Numbered from the stretch's first letter, positions 43,025 to 51,442 are shown. The stretch: DNA of 64,000 bases from JAIXRY01 sp031972855 (GCA_031972855.1 DALYDY010000001.1:1-64000), one strand, 5' to 3'. The notes: generated from the letters alone by a model not told the origin. Translations and numbers: made by a program.

Positions 43025-43630
43025 ATGCAAAAATTCATAGAAAAAACTTTTGAGATCCCAGAACTATCAGGAATAAGTACTAAAAATATAGAAGAACATC
43101 TAAAACTTTATAAAGGATACGTAAACAACACCAATAATGTTGTAGAAAAAATAAGTAAATTGAGTGAAGAATTTTTCCGCGATGGAGCTGATAATTCATA
43201 TCTTATAGCAGAACTCTTCCGCCGCTTTTCTTTCGAATACAATGGAATGAGAAATCACGAAGTTTATTTCAGTTCCTTATCTGGAGGACCAAAAGAACTT
43301 GATCCAGAAAGTGACCTCGCGAAAAAAATATCACAAGAATGCGTGTCTTTCGAAATATTCATGACGGGCTTCAAAAATATTGCTCTCACTCGTGGTGTTG
43401 GATGGGCAGTACTGTGGTATGACAAGCGCGAAGATAGACTTATCGCTTCATGGGTGGACGAACAACACTTAGGCCAATTGAATGGTTGTGAAATGATTCT
43501 CGCTATCGATATGTGGGAACATGCATATGTATATGACTTCCCCACATCAGCAAAGAAAGACTATGTTGAAGCATTCTTCAAAAATATAAATTGGAGCGTA
43601 ATCGAAGAAAATTTTAACAAAGCAAAATAA
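43025..43630 (+). CDS. Iron/manganese superoxide dismutase
   Basis: 201 aa. It converts superoxide to peroxide and oxygen. All four metal ligands can be placed: His in STKNIEEHLKLY, His in GMRNHEVYFSSL, and Asp and His in AIDMWEHAYVYDF. GVGWAVLWYD and KKDYVEAFFKNINW are also typical. The usual His pair after the first ligand (KHH) is KLY here, so the N-terminal part is divergent. I cannot decide iron versus manganese. It has a TATAAT 7 nt before the ATG. Confidence 0.9.
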   Translation: MQKFIEKTFEIPELSGISTKNIEEHLKLYKGYVNNTNNVVEKISKLSEEFFRDGADNSYLIAELFRRFSFEYNGMRNHEVYFSSLSGGPKELDPESDLAKKISQECVSFEIFMTGFKNIALTRGVGWAVLWYDKREDRLIASWVDEQHLGQLNGCEMILAIDMWEHAYVYDFPTSAKKDYVEAFFKNINWSVIEENFNKAK

Positions 43631-43631
43631 A

Positions 43632-43660
43632 TTAAAAAACCTCCGCACGGAGGTTTTTAT
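43632..43660. terminator. Terminator after superoxide dismutase
   Basis: AAAAACCTCCG-CA-CGGAGGTTTTT hairpin shared by the two convergent genes. Confidence 0.85.
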
Positions 43661-43935
43661 ATTAAAGACCATAGAATACCTTTTCTTTTTTTATATTGAG
43701 CAATCCTAATTTGAGATCTTACATAAAAATTGAAAAATACCCAAAAGACAAAAAAGAATACAAAAAAATACAAAGACTCAGTATCTATCAAAGAAATTAT
43801 TCCAGAAACAAGAGCACCCCAATAAACCACTTCTCTAATTATAAAAAGTAGAGGATGAATATAGTGTTTATACTTCCAATCATGATGAGGACAAAAATAC
43901 CAATATACTTTTGCCCAAAAGTTTTTATTTTTCAT
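43657..43935 (-). CDS. Small membrane protein, 92 aa
   Basis: Two membrane helices (about residues 32-48 and 54-72) with a histidine-rich, aromatic N-terminus (YWYFCPHHDWKYKHYIHPL) and a basic C-terminus. No family recognised. It carries a full promoter with a palindromic -10 region, unlike the neighbouring conserved genes. Confidence 0.65.
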   Translation of the reverse strand: MKNKNFWAKVYWYFCPHHDWKYKHYIHPLLFIIREVVYWGALVSGIISLIDTESLYFFVFFFVFWVFFNFYVRSQIRIAQYKKRKGILWSLI

Positions 43936-43951
43936 TTTTAATTAATTTTCA

Positions 43952-43982
43952 AAAAGTATATACTTTTATTTTTTATTGTCAA
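43952..43982 (-). promoter_or_regulatory. Promoter of the 92-aa gene with palindromic -10
   Basis: TTGACA at 43982-43977 and TATACT at 43960-43955, spacer 16. The -10 is part of the 16-nt palindrome AAAAGTATATACTTTT (43952-43967). Confidence 0.55.
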
Positions 43983-45273
43983 AACTTTTTAAAGAAAAAT
44001 AAAATATAAGTGTATATATAAAAATTAAAAACCAAATAGAAAATTCAGGTATATACATTACAGAAGTAGAAACACTCGAAACAAAGCTAATTATTTTTAA
44101 GATCAAAAATAGAAGATATTCTAAAATAACAGAAAAAGGTATTGCGAGCGGTAAATATATCAATCCAAAAACTCCAACCAAAAATGAAAGAAGCATCGCT
44201 AAAGGAATAAGTGGAATAATTAAAATATTTATAGGAATAGAAAATACAGAAACAATACCTGTAGAAAATATTATTAGAGGCAGTACCATGAGAGTCGCTC
44301 CCAAGGTCGTTGCGAGAAGTTCTCTAATACCAAACCTCAATGTTATAAAAAATAAATATTTAATTATTTTTGGAGCAATCACAATAACTCCAAAAGTTGC
44401 AAGAAATGACAATTGAAATGAAATATTAAAAATAACTTTTGGTTCAATGAGTATCATAATAAGACCTGCTATCACAAGTGTACGAAGAGCAATGTTGGTG
44501 CGTCCTGTATATTTTGCTATAAGAACAATGATAGCCATAATACCAGCCCGTACAGCAGTCGCCGAACCTCCTGTCATAATTACAAAAAATATAATTCCAA
44601 TAATTCCTCCAAAGATTGAAACATTGAATGAAAATATTTGTCGAAGTACAGATGTAATACTCTCTGCAACTATAGTTATGTTGTACCCAGACAAAGCGAC
44701 AATATGAATAGTCCCTGTTCTAACAAAATCATCTTTTATTTTTTTATCAAAACCAGTTTTGTCTCCAAGTAATATTCCATTGGCTAACGCACTCTCATTC
44801 CCGTACAAAAGTTTATTAATAGAATTTTTAAAATTATTTTGAAAGGAAAATAAAAATCTTTTTATAGAATATTTTGGTCTATCTATTTTAGATATTTTAG
44901 ATCCTGAAATTATTGCTAGAATATTTTGAGATTCAAGATAAGTATCATATGCAAATTCTCTACCATTATCAGTCTCAAATGGTTCTGGTTTTTCTAATTT
45001 TCCCGACAGTTTTATTTTGTCTCCAAAAAATACTTTTGGATTTTCATAAGTTCTTACAAGTACTAAAAAATTTTGATTATCAGGTCTAACATTAAAAGAA
45101 AAAGTATATTCACTTTCTACAACAGGTGAAACGACCTTACCAGACACTATTACCTTTTTATCAAAATTATCTTTGAAGATATTTGGGAGAGTTGTTGAGA
45201 ATAAAAAAAGCCGGACCAAAGTTATAACACCCACAAGTCCGACCAAAATAATATCTACATATTTTTTATTCAT
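43966..45273 (-). CDS. comEC: ComEC/Rec2 competence channel (membrane domain only)
   Basis: 435 aa. ComEC carries single-stranded DNA across the inner membrane during natural uptake. An N-terminal pair of helices and an OB-fold segment (FGDKIKLSGKLEKPEPFETDNGREFAYDTYL) are followed by the competence domain. The latter begins around NGILLGDKTGFDKKIKDDFVRTGTIHIVALSGYNI, with about eight further helices. The C-terminal MBL domain is absent; a stand-alone version lies at 42143-43003. It begins 10 nt after rnhA ends, so they are probably co-transcribed. Confidence 0.93.
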   Translation of the reverse strand: MNKKYVDIILVGLVGVITLVRLFLFSTTLPNIFKDNFDKKVIVSGKVVSPVVESEYTFSFNVRPDNQNFLVLVRTYENPKVFFGDKIKLSGKLEKPEPFETDNGREFAYDTYLESQNILAIISGSKISKIDRPKYSIKRFLFSFQNNFKNSINKLLYGNESALANGILLGDKTGFDKKIKDDFVRTGTIHIVALSGYNITIVAESITSVLRQIFSFNVSIFGGIIGIIFFVIMTGGSATAVRAGIMAIIVLIAKYTGRTNIALRTLVIAGLIMILIEPKVIFNISFQLSFLATFGVIVIAPKIIKYLFFITLRFGIRELLATTLGATLMVLPLIIFSTGIVSVFSIPINILIIPLIPLAMLLSFLVGVFGLIYLPLAIPFSVILEYLLFLILKIISFVSSVSTSVMYIPEFSIWFLIFIYTLIFYFSLKSFDNKK

Positions 45274-45283
45274 AACCTTTTAT

Positions 45284-45808
45284 TTACAATTTACCAAAAC
45301 GTTTTTCATACTCGTGTAACTGACCTTGGTAGAGAGCACATGTTCCAGTCTGTGCGTAGGTAGTCGCAATCGTATCTACCCTTTCGTTTCCAGAAACACC
45401 CGCATGACCCTTCACTTTCTCCCAAGAAATATTTTTGAAGTATTGTGAAACAGATCGGAGACGCTTCCATAAGTCTTGATTGAGGACTTCTTTCTTGTTT
45501 GCAGTGCGCCAATTATTCTTCTCCCAATTATCTATCCAAGAGGTTATTCCTGATAGCACATACTGAGAATCTGCATATACTACAATCTTTTCTTTAATAT
45601 CTGTATCGATTGTTTGAAGTCTTTCGAGGGCAGATATTACAGAGAATAGCTCCATTCTGTTGTTGGTTGTTTGTTTCTCACTTCCTCCTATTTCTACAAT
45701 AGTACTTTTAGCCTTATCTTTCTGATGAAACAAAATCACAGTGCCCCACCCACCCGGACCTGGATTACCAAGAGAACTTCCATCTGTATATATTTCTATT
45801 TTTTCCAT
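45284..45808 (-). CDS. rnhA: Ribonuclease HI
   Basis: 174 aa. It removes RNA from RNA-DNA hybrids. The catalytic residues can be seen as Asp in IYTDGSSLGNPGPGGWG, Glu in NNRMELFSVISALERL, Asp in VYADSQYVLSGI and the C-terminal GNERVDTIA Asp; WEKVKGHAGVSGNE is also typical. TGATACAAT lies 6 nt before the ATG. Confidence 0.97.
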   Translation of the reverse strand: MEKIEIYTDGSSLGNPGPGGWGTVILFHQKDKAKSTIVEIGGSEKQTTNNRMELFSVISALERLQTIDTDIKEKIVVYADSQYVLSGITSWIDNWEKNNWRTANKKEVLNQDLWKRLRSVSQYFKNISWEKVKGHAGVSGNERVDTIATTYAQTGTCALYQGQLHEYEKRFGKL

Positions 45809-45860
45809 ATATGAATTGTATCAGAAATGCGAAACAAAAGGCAGAACAAAAAGAAAAACG

Positions 45861-46523
45861 CTACAACGTAGCGCTTTTTGTTTCGAATTCTCTCCACGAA
45901 TCAATATTATTTAGATTAATACAATCAATGTATGAAATTATTGTTGTAATCAAACTAATACAATGTGAAACTCCTTGGTTATTTTTATTACAAATAAAAT
46001 TATCAATATAAAGAATTGAAGAAGTGTCTATTTTTTCTTTTAAACTTAGTCTGAAACCACACCCTCCAAAAATGAGAGCAATATTTTCAACAAACAAATT
46101 ACCTGAATTAAAGATAGTTAACTCATCTTCTTCGCTGGTTTCTTTTAAACACCCATTATTAAAAATCGAATTAATCAATCTCTTTGAAAGAAAAGAAATA
46201 TGATCATTTTCTTTTTTATTTTTTTCCATAAAATCAATCCATTGCTGGAAGAAATTTGCTTCAGGATTTTTTCTTAAAAAATACCTCAAACAAATCACAG
46301 TTTTAACACTCTCAACGCAAGCTCTTTTCACTTCTTCGTTTGAGTTACTAAGTATAAGTATGGCCAATTGTTTTTGAAGATGCTCACAAAAAACAGGAAC
46401 CCAATCTTTCCGCATTTTGTCTGACAAATCCCAAAGTGTTTTTTGGTCTTTATTTAAAAAATCTGGGACATTAGGAAGTTCAGAGATTTTATAATCTCGG
46501 AAAAAATCTACTATATTTTTCAT
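45861..46523 (-). CDS. Hypothetical helical protein, 220 aa
   Basis: No family recognised. It starts MKNIVDFFRDYKISELPNVPDFL and is Lys/Asn/Glu-rich with six Cys scattered through it (including ESVKTVICLRYFL and GGCGFRLSL). It has its own promoter with an inverted repeat over the -35 and a hairpin terminator at about 45853-45880 (AACGCTAC/GTAGCG). It is divergent from the sugar transferase gene. Confidence 0.65.
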   Translation of the reverse strand: MKNIVDFFRDYKISELPNVPDFLNKDQKTLWDLSDKMRKDWVPVFCEHLQKQLAILILSNSNEEVKRACVESVKTVICLRYFLRKNPEANFFQQWIDFMEKNKKENDHISFLSKRLINSIFNNGCLKETSEEDELTIFNSGNLFVENIALIFGGCGFRLSLKEKIDTSSILYIDNFICNKNNQGVSHCISLITTIISYIDCINLNNIDSWREFETKSATL

Positions 46524-46546
46524 TTGTTTAATTTTAATTTGTAATA

Positions 46547-46583
46547 ACTTTATAGTAATTATGTTTGTGTGTCAAACATAATT
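46547..46583 (-). promoter_or_regulatory. Promoter of the 220-aa gene with inverted repeat over -35
   Basis: TTGACA at 46575-46570, 17-nt spacer, TAAAGT at 46552-46547. The arms AATTATGTTTG (46557-46567) and CAAACATAATT (46573-46583) flank and overlap the -35. Confidence 0.55.
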
Positions 46584-46611
46584 AGAGATAATAACATCAA
46601 AAAACTATAAT

Positions 46612-46640
46612 TTGACATATATTATTTTTAAATATAGTAT
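46612..46640 (+). promoter_or_regulatory. Promoter of the sugar transferase gene (TTGACA-17-TAGTAT)
   Basis: TTGACA at 46612-46617 and TAGTAT at 46635-46640. The ATG is 14 nt after the -10; no Shine-Dalgarno is visible. Confidence 0.6.
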
Positions 46641-46654
46641 AAACAAAAAACTAT

Positions 46655-47209
46655 ATGAAACCATATAAAAGAATCTTTGATATATTGTTTTCTATTGTCA
46701 TTCTCATAATTACAGCACCAATCATTTTATTAATTTCTTTAGGAATTATTTTATCAGACAGTGGTCCTGTTATTTTTTGTTCTGAAAGAATTGGATGTGA
46801 TGGTAAGGTTTTTACAATCTACAAATTCAAATCCTTAAAACAAAAACTTTCTAATATTAATCAAAAATTAGTTACTGATAAGAATGATTATAGAATGTTT
46901 TGGTTTGGAAAAATACTTCGCAGAACACACATGGATGAATTACCTCAGTTCATAAATGTATTAATAGGAGACATGAGTGTTGTTGGTCCTAGACCATTAC
47001 CAAAATTATATAGAGAAGAGAAATTAAAAATTCTTCCAGGAATTACAGGGTTGGCACAAGTAAGAATAGAGAATGATAAAATTCATAAATGTACATATAA
47101 ACTAGGATTTAAATATGACAGATTTTATGAAAAAAAATATTCTATAATACTTGATCTTTATATAATTTTGAAAACAACAAGAAATGTTTTCTTGGCGAAA
47201 GGCATTTAA
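46655..47209 (+). CDS. Bacterial sugar transferase (polyprenyl-phosphate glycosyl-1-phosphate transferase)
   Basis: 184 aa, the size of the short PglC-like enzymes. It attaches the first sugar phosphate to a membrane lipid carrier. One N-terminal membrane segment (FDILFSIVILIITAPIILLISLG) is followed by SGPVIFCSERIGCDGKVFTIYKFKS, then the catalytic core RRTHMDELPQFINVLIGDMSVVGPRPLP and PGITGLAQVRI. No other glycan-assembly gene is near, so it may work with genes elsewhere. Confidence 0.93.
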   Translation: MKPYKRIFDILFSIVILIITAPIILLISLGIILSDSGPVIFCSERIGCDGKVFTIYKFKSLKQKLSNINQKLVTDKNDYRMFWFGKILRRTHMDELPQFINVLIGDMSVVGPRPLPKLYREEKLKILPGITGLAQVRIENDKIHKCTYKLGFKYDRFYEKKYSIILDLYIILKTTRNVFLAKGI

Positions 47210-47214
47210 AAAAG

Positions 47215-47238
47215 AAAAGCACCTATGCGGTGCTTTTA
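47215..47238. terminator. Terminator between convergent genes
   Basis: AAAAGCACC-TATGC-GGTGCTTTT hairpin between the sugar transferase gene and the 64-aa gene. Confidence 0.75.
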
Positions 47239-47417
47239 ATATTTCTTCTTGAAAAATATTTTTTAATTAAGACAACTGAAATCCCAACAATAAAGAATGA
47301 AGAGGAACAACCTATGTATGAGATAACATTTCCTGGGATAATTTCATACATTTGTATAAGTATTGCAACAATAACAATGGCAACAAAAAGCGATAATAAG
47401 AAATTTCTTTTTTTCAT
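47223..47417 (-). CDS. Small membrane protein, 64 aa
   Basis: Two membrane segments (FLLSLFVAIVIVAILIQMY and VISYIGCSSSFFIVGISVVLI) and a basic tail. No family recognised. Its promoter (TTGACA-15-TATAGC, 47465-47439) lies inside the 3' end of recJ. I prefer this frame to the longer plus-strand frame at 47230-47505 because it starts with MKKRN, is flanked by a promoter and a terminator, and has a sensible membrane pattern. Confidence 0.6.
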   Translation of the reverse strand: MKKRNFLLSLFVAIVIVAILIQMYEIIPGNVISYIGCSSSFFIVGISVVLIKKYFSRRNIKSTA

Positions 47418-47451
47418 AATCTTTTATTTTTGTTACATGCTATACCCAAAT

Positions 47452-49110
47452 CTATACTATGTCAACGATTCGAATTCGAAGTTCTCTCTTCCTCAAGAAC
47501 CATGACTCTTCAATAAACCCTAAGATAGAAATTGGCTCACCTATCACAAGCTTCCCTTTATACGAATCTGTCGTCTTGAAAAATTGAATTGCTTTTATAT
47601 ATTTCTTTCCATTTGAAATAATTATTTCTAAATGATTCTTTTCTTTACCAAAATTTCTAAAACTCACAAGTGTCGCGTCTTGAAATATGAATTGTGGTTT
47701 TTCAAATTCAAATCCAAACGGTGCGAGAATATTTACAGCGTTATACATTTCGTCACCAAAATTTTTCAAAGATACAACAATACCTTTTTTTTCTGATTCA
47801 ACATTTTCAATTTTGTGTTCATCTACTATTGCAATCAATTCTTCTTCCAAAGAAAATATTCCATCATCAGTAAGAGTGAATCCTCCAGCACCAATATGTC
47901 CTCCAAAGTTTGATATTGTATCTGTAGATAGAGATGTCATAAGTGTCACCAAGTGAGTATTACCGTCGCTTCTACAAGAGCCTTTTATTTGTGTTCCACC
48001 TTCCTGCCCCCAGACAAAAGCCGGCACTTTGTACGCTTCGACAATCTTAGTCGCCACAAGCCCGAGTACTCCCACTCTCCAAGACTTATCTCCAATAACG
48101 ACAACTTTATTTATTTCTCTTCCTTCCATCTTTTTGTAGACTTCTTTCATTATACGAGCGACTTCACTCTTGCGACTATCATTCAAACTTCCGAGATGAA
48201 TAGCGGCTTCTTTTCCGTCTTTCATATTTTTTGCAGCAAGAAGATTGTAAGCAAATTTTGGACTCTCCATTCTACTTGCAGCATTGAGGCGTGGCGCGAG
48301 CGTGAATCCTATATCATCTTCTGTAACACGAAATGTTTCTACACCAGCATCATGAAAAAGTTCTTGGAGACCAAAACGTTTTGTTTGTCTTATGACCTTG
48401 AGTCCGAAAGATGCGAGTATTCTATTCTCACCAATAAGTGGAACCATATCAGACAATGTTGCAATCCCAACTAAGTCGAGAGACCACTTTTCAAATCCAA
48501 CTGGCACTTTGAAATATTCACGATACTTTTCCAAAAATCCTCGAATGAAAGTGAAGCCTACACCTGCACCACAAAGCATCTTTTCTGGATATTTACAGTC
48601 AGAACGTTTTGGATTTATTACTACGAACGCTTTTGGAAGATTATCACTCCCATCTTCATGTTTCTTCGGTAAATGGTGATCTGTAACAATTACATCAATA
48701 CCATGAGTACTTGCATATATCACCTCTTCGTGAGCTGTAATCCCAAGATCAAGAGTAAGTATCAACTTAACCCCACTCTCTATAAATCCATCAATAGCTT
48801 CTCTATGGAGACCATACCCCTCTTCATGTCTATCTGGAATATATATTTCATAATTCTGAAAATTAATCTTTTGGAAAAGATCATCGAACATCGCAGCGGC
48901 AGGCACACCATCACAGTCATAATCAGAATAAATAATCACTTTTTCATTGTGATCAATAGCTTCAAATAGACGCACTACACCAGTCTCAAGTCCAGCCATC
49001 AAAAATGGATTTCCCAAAAGTTCATATTTTGGATTAAGGAAATCTTCCCATTCTGTTTGTGGAATACCTTTTTGATTAAGGATTTGTTCTGTCAGTGCGT
49101 GTAGTGTCAT
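47452..49110 (-). CDS. recJ: Single-stranded-DNA exonuclease RecJ
   Basis: 552 aa. It digests single-stranded DNA 5' to 3' in recombination and repair. DHH-family motifs: IIYSDYDCDGVPAAAM, LGITAHEEV, VTDHHLPKK, then the DHHA1 motif SNFGGHIGAGGFTL. An OB-type domain forms the C-terminus. Slightly short but complete. TATAAT lies 8 nt before the ATG. Confidence 0.96.
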   Translation of the reverse strand: MTLHALTEQILNQKGIPQTEWEDFLNPKYELLGNPFLMAGLETGVVRLFEAIDHNEKVIIYSDYDCDGVPAAAMFDDLFQKINFQNYEIYIPDRHEEGYGLHREAIDGFIESGVKLILTLDLGITAHEEVIYASTHGIDVIVTDHHLPKKHEDGSDNLPKAFVVINPKRSDCKYPEKMLCGAGVGFTFIRGFLEKYREYFKVPVGFEKWSLDLVGIATLSDMVPLIGENRILASFGLKVIRQTKRFGLQELFHDAGVETFRVTEDDIGFTLAPRLNAASRMESPKFAYNLLAAKNMKDGKEAAIHLGSLNDSRKSEVARIMKEVYKKMEGREINKVVVIGDKSWRVGVLGLVATKIVEAYKVPAFVWGQEGGTQIKGSCRSDGNTHLVTLMTSLSTDTISNFGGHIGAGGFTLTDDGIFSLEEELIAIVDEHKIENVESEKKGIVVSLKNFGDEMYNAVNILAPFGFEFEKPQFIFQDATLVSFRNFGKEKNHLEIIISNGKKYIKAIQFFKTTDSYKGKLVIGEPISILGFIEESWFLRKRELRIRIVDIV

Positions 49111-49182
49111 ATTAGGAGATTATACCTTACATATATACTTCTTCCACAATAAAGTTATAAAAATACTTAGACATTATAGTGT

Positions 49183-49210
49183 TTGACAAAAATATTATAT
49201 TTAGTATTAT
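49183..49210 (+). promoter_or_regulatory. Promoter of the 49236 gene (TTGACA-16-TATTAT)
   Basis: TTGACA at 49183-49188 and TATTAT at 49205-49210. Its position rules out the longer frame that would begin at 49179. Confidence 0.6.
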
Positions 49211-49235
49211 AAGAAAAAACAAAAATTATTTAAAA

Positions 49236-50012
49236 ATGAAAAAGATAAGCATATTAACTGGATTTATATTATTATCAATATTATCCATTGCCCAAGAAAA
49301 AATACTTGGTTGGAATTTAAAGGATTCAACACTTTACAGTATTGAATACCAAACAATAACAAAAGAAGTTCCTTTTGAGGTACCAAATTCATTCGAAGAT
49401 TTTACCCTTGATCCTATCAATGTATCGCCCGTAACAGTCACCTATCGCAAGAGAACTATACTGGATAGCTTTTCAGTAAAAAATTTACAAGAAAATGCTG
49501 GGATGTATTATTTTGTCCAAGCCATGAATTCACCCAAAAAATATATTTGTGTTAATTTAGATGAAAGAATTTACATAGACAAATTTTTTACACAAAGGAT
49601 AGAGAAATATTCTTCGTTGTTTATTAAATTTATTCCTGAACAAAAAGAATTTGTTTTTCTAACTTCAAACAAAACAGAATCTTATATTCCTTGGATTAGA
49701 TTAATTCTCTACATTCTTGCAATGTTTATTTGTATTCATATTTTACAAGAAAAAATATTTATCTTTTACGTAAAATACGATAAAGGAATGGGTATAACAG
49801 GACTTATTTTGCTATATGGCATGGGAATACCTTTATGTGATGCAGTTTTTGGAACCATGATAATGGGTTTGGAAGGTGCTAAGAGTTATGAAATAATTCC
49901 AACATATCAAACTCTTACTCTGTGGATTGGTTTTATTTGTTTTATGCTGTCTATTTTTATTTACAATATTAAAAGATTAAAACAAAATAAACCTATTTCA
50001 GTATTAAATTGA
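49236..50012 (+). CDS. Signal-peptide protein with three C-terminal membrane helices
   Basis: 258 aa from the ATG at 49236. The signal peptide (KKISILTGFILLSILSIAQ) ends in A-Q, a pattern common in Bacteroidota. A beta-rich extracellular part of about 120 residues follows (VTVTYRKRTILDSFSVKN), then membrane helices at roughly residues 160-180, 200-220 and 225-245. No family recognised. It is divergent from recJ and has its own promoter and terminator. Confidence 0.7.
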   Translation: MKKISILTGFILLSILSIAQEKILGWNLKDSTLYSIEYQTITKEVPFEVPNSFEDFTLDPINVSPVTVTYRKRTILDSFSVKNLQENAGMYYFVQAMNSPKKYICVNLDERIYIDKFFTQRIEKYSSLFIKFIPEQKEFVFLTSNKTESYIPWIRLILYILAMFICIHILQEKIFIFYVKYDKGMGITGLILLYGMGIPLCDAVFGTMIMGLEGAKSYEIIPTYQTLTLWIGFICFMLSIFIYNIKRLKQNKPISVLN

Positions 50013-50031
50013 GGCTACGGCCTCTTTTTTT
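50009..50031 (+). terminator. Terminator of the 49236 gene
   Basis: GAGGC-TACG-GCCTC followed by seven T, overlapping the stop codon. Confidence 0.8.
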
Positions 50032-50067
50032 ATTAAATATACGTCTTTGTTTGTGTGTGGCAAATTA

Positions 50068-50091
50068 AAAACGCACATTAGTGCGTTTTGT
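50068..50091 (-). terminator. Terminator of the 50686 gene
   Basis: AAAACGCAC-ATTA-GTGCGTTTT hairpin overlapping the stop region. Confidence 0.75.
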
Positions 50092-50686
50092 ATAATCTAA
50101 AAATTGTATTTTCTTTTAATGAAAAAGAACTTTGAGCATCTAGAGTCACCTCATTTTCAATTGGTAACTTCATTATCCCATTACTTTTTCTTATTTTAAT
50201 CTTTGTTTTATTATTATTTAATGAACCAAGATCAAACGAATGCCCAATTGATGAAAGAATTTCAATTGTATCAATCTGGGAAGCGTGAATCGCAACAGGA
50301 GCATCAAAAACGCAATGTGTAATAACAAGACTCTTTAAATAAGAATGACTGAAATTTAATGCATTAACATTTTTTGTACCATTAATAAAATCTTCTTCAC
50401 TAAATATACAATTCTTAAATAAGATATCTGAAAATTCAACATTTTCAAAGAAAAATGATCCTAAAAAAACACAATTTTCAAATTCAATCGAAACTTCAGG
50501 TCTATGAATTTTTCTAAAAATCTTATCATGAAAATCTCCCTTAAATGAGAAGTTTTTATTTTGAAGTTTTATTATCGGAACACAACTTCCGATTTCATCT
50601 CCAGAAAACAAATTTTCTTCTACTAATTGAAGAAAATGTAGAAGTTCACTAACGTCAAAATTATGACTTATATATTTTTTTTCCAT
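50078..50686 (-). CDS. Pentapeptide-repeat-like protein, 202 aa
   Basis: The middle region (about residues 65-140) has spaced Phe/Leu and Asn/Asp at five-residue steps (EFENCVFLGSFFFENVEFSDILFKNCIFSE), a beta-helix pattern of the pentapeptide type though imperfect. The flanks are helical and polar. The target is unknown. Promoter TTGCGA-17-TACAGT (50731-50703) and its own terminator; divergent from the HIT gene. Confidence 0.65.
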   Translation of the reverse strand: MEKKYISHNFDVSELLHFLQLVEENLFSGDEIGSCVPIIKLQNKNFSFKGDFHDKIFRKIHRPEVSIEFENCVFLGSFFFENVEFSDILFKNCIFSEEDFINGTKNVNALNFSHSYLKSLVITHCVFDAPVAIHASQIDTIEILSSIGHSFDLGSLNNNKTKIKIRKSNGIMKLPIENEVTLDAQSSFSLKENTIFRLYKTH

Positions 50687-50746
50687 ATTGTAAATTTTTA
50701 TTACTGTACCCTTTTTTTATAAAAATCGCAAATTTAGAAATTTTGG

Positions 50747-50752
50747 TATAAT
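50747..50752 (+). promoter_or_regulatory. Extended -10 of the HIT gene
   Basis: TGGTATAAT with the ATG 6 nt downstream; leaderless mRNA predicted. Confidence 0.55.
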
Positions 50753-50758
50753 TATCAA

Positions 50759-51160
50759 ATGGAAACAATATTCACAAAAATTATCAAAGGAGAAATACCT
50801 TGTGCGAAGATATATGAAGACGATCAAGTTTTCGCTTTCTTAGATATTAACCCTATCAATCCCGGACACACCCTCGTAATACCAAAAGAACCTTACGAAA
50901 ATATTTTTGAAATTCCAGATGAAATAATTTCAAAAATGATTGTAATTGCAAAACAAATTTCAATAAAACAAAAAGAAATATTAAAGGCTGGTGGTGTAAA
51001 TATTCATATGAATAATGGCGAAGCTGCTGGACCCGAAGTTTTACATTGTCATATTCATGTAATCCCCCGCTATACAAATGACGGTTATATGGATTGGCAC
51101 GGAAAAGTATATGAGAGTGAAGAACAAAAGATAGAAGTTCAAGAAAAATTGAAGTTTTAA
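50759..51160 (+). CDS. HIT family nucleotide hydrolase (HINT-like)
   Basis: 133 aa. The catalytic triad motif HCHIHVIPRY is present, with FTKIIKGEIPCAKIYEDD and DINPINPGHTLVIPK at the N-terminus, characteristic of HINT purine-nucleotide phosphoramidases. The C-terminal YMDWHGKVYES is a short extension. Single gene with a strong terminator. Confidence 0.94.
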   Translation: METIFTKIIKGEIPCAKIYEDDQVFAFLDINPINPGHTLVIPKEPYENIFEIPDEIISKMIVIAKQISIKQKEILKAGGVNIHMNNGEAAGPEVLHCHIHVIPRYTNDGYMDWHGKVYESEEQKIEVQEKLKF

Positions 51161-51166
51161 AAATAA

Positions 51167-51206
51167 TTAGCCCGGAATTTGCGAAAGCAAATTCCGGGCT
51201 TTTTTA
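51167..51206 (+). terminator. Terminator of the HIT gene
   Basis: AGCCCGGAATTTGC-GAAA-GCAAATTCCGGGCT with a GNRA loop and T6. Confidence 0.9.
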
Positions 51207-51212
51207 GGTATT

Positions 51213-51377
51213 CTACTTTGTAAATAAGTGGAGAGTACCAAGAAGTGGTAGACCAAAAATAGAGATCTTCCAAATCGCAATGGCAAATCCCTGAGCAATA
51301 ATGCCCAGAGCAGTATCACCCTTTATATTATCAAAAATAAAACCAGGGTAAGACGCGCTTAAAATTAAGTTTTTCAT
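51213..51377 (-). CDS. Small hydrophobic peptide, 54 aa, under tight-looking control
   Basis: The frame starts MKNLILSASYPGFIFDNIKG and continues GIIAQGFAIAIWKISIFGLPLLG, one membrane-like segment, ending HLFTK. No family recognised. It has a near-consensus promoter (TTGACA-18-TATAAT), a 14-bp inverted repeat over that promoter and a 17-bp hairpin in the 95-nt leader. Such control of a tiny hydrophobic peptide recalls type I toxins or bacteriocin-like peptides, but there is no direct evidence for toxicity. Confidence 0.55.
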   Translation of the reverse strand: MKNLILSASYPGFIFDNIKGDTALGIIAQGFAIAIWKISIFGLPLLGTLHLFTK

Positions 51378-51389
51378 ATATGTGTTTTT

Positions 51390-51442
51390 TTTGGTTAGTT
51401 TTTAGAAGTTCAAAACATTGAATTCTCTAAAAACTAACCAAA
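51390..51442 (-). promoter_or_regulatory. Leader hairpin of the 54-aa gene
   Basis: Arms 51390-51406 (TTTGGTTAGTTTTTAGA) and 51426-51442 are perfect complements, with an inner TTCAA/TTGAA stem. It precedes the ATG by 12 nt and could sequester the start or act as an attenuator. Confidence 0.55.

Noticed and set aside
47230..47505. 91-codon plus-strand frame
   Set aside because: It runs across the terminator and the recJ end; the opposite 64-codon frame has the promoter and membrane pattern.
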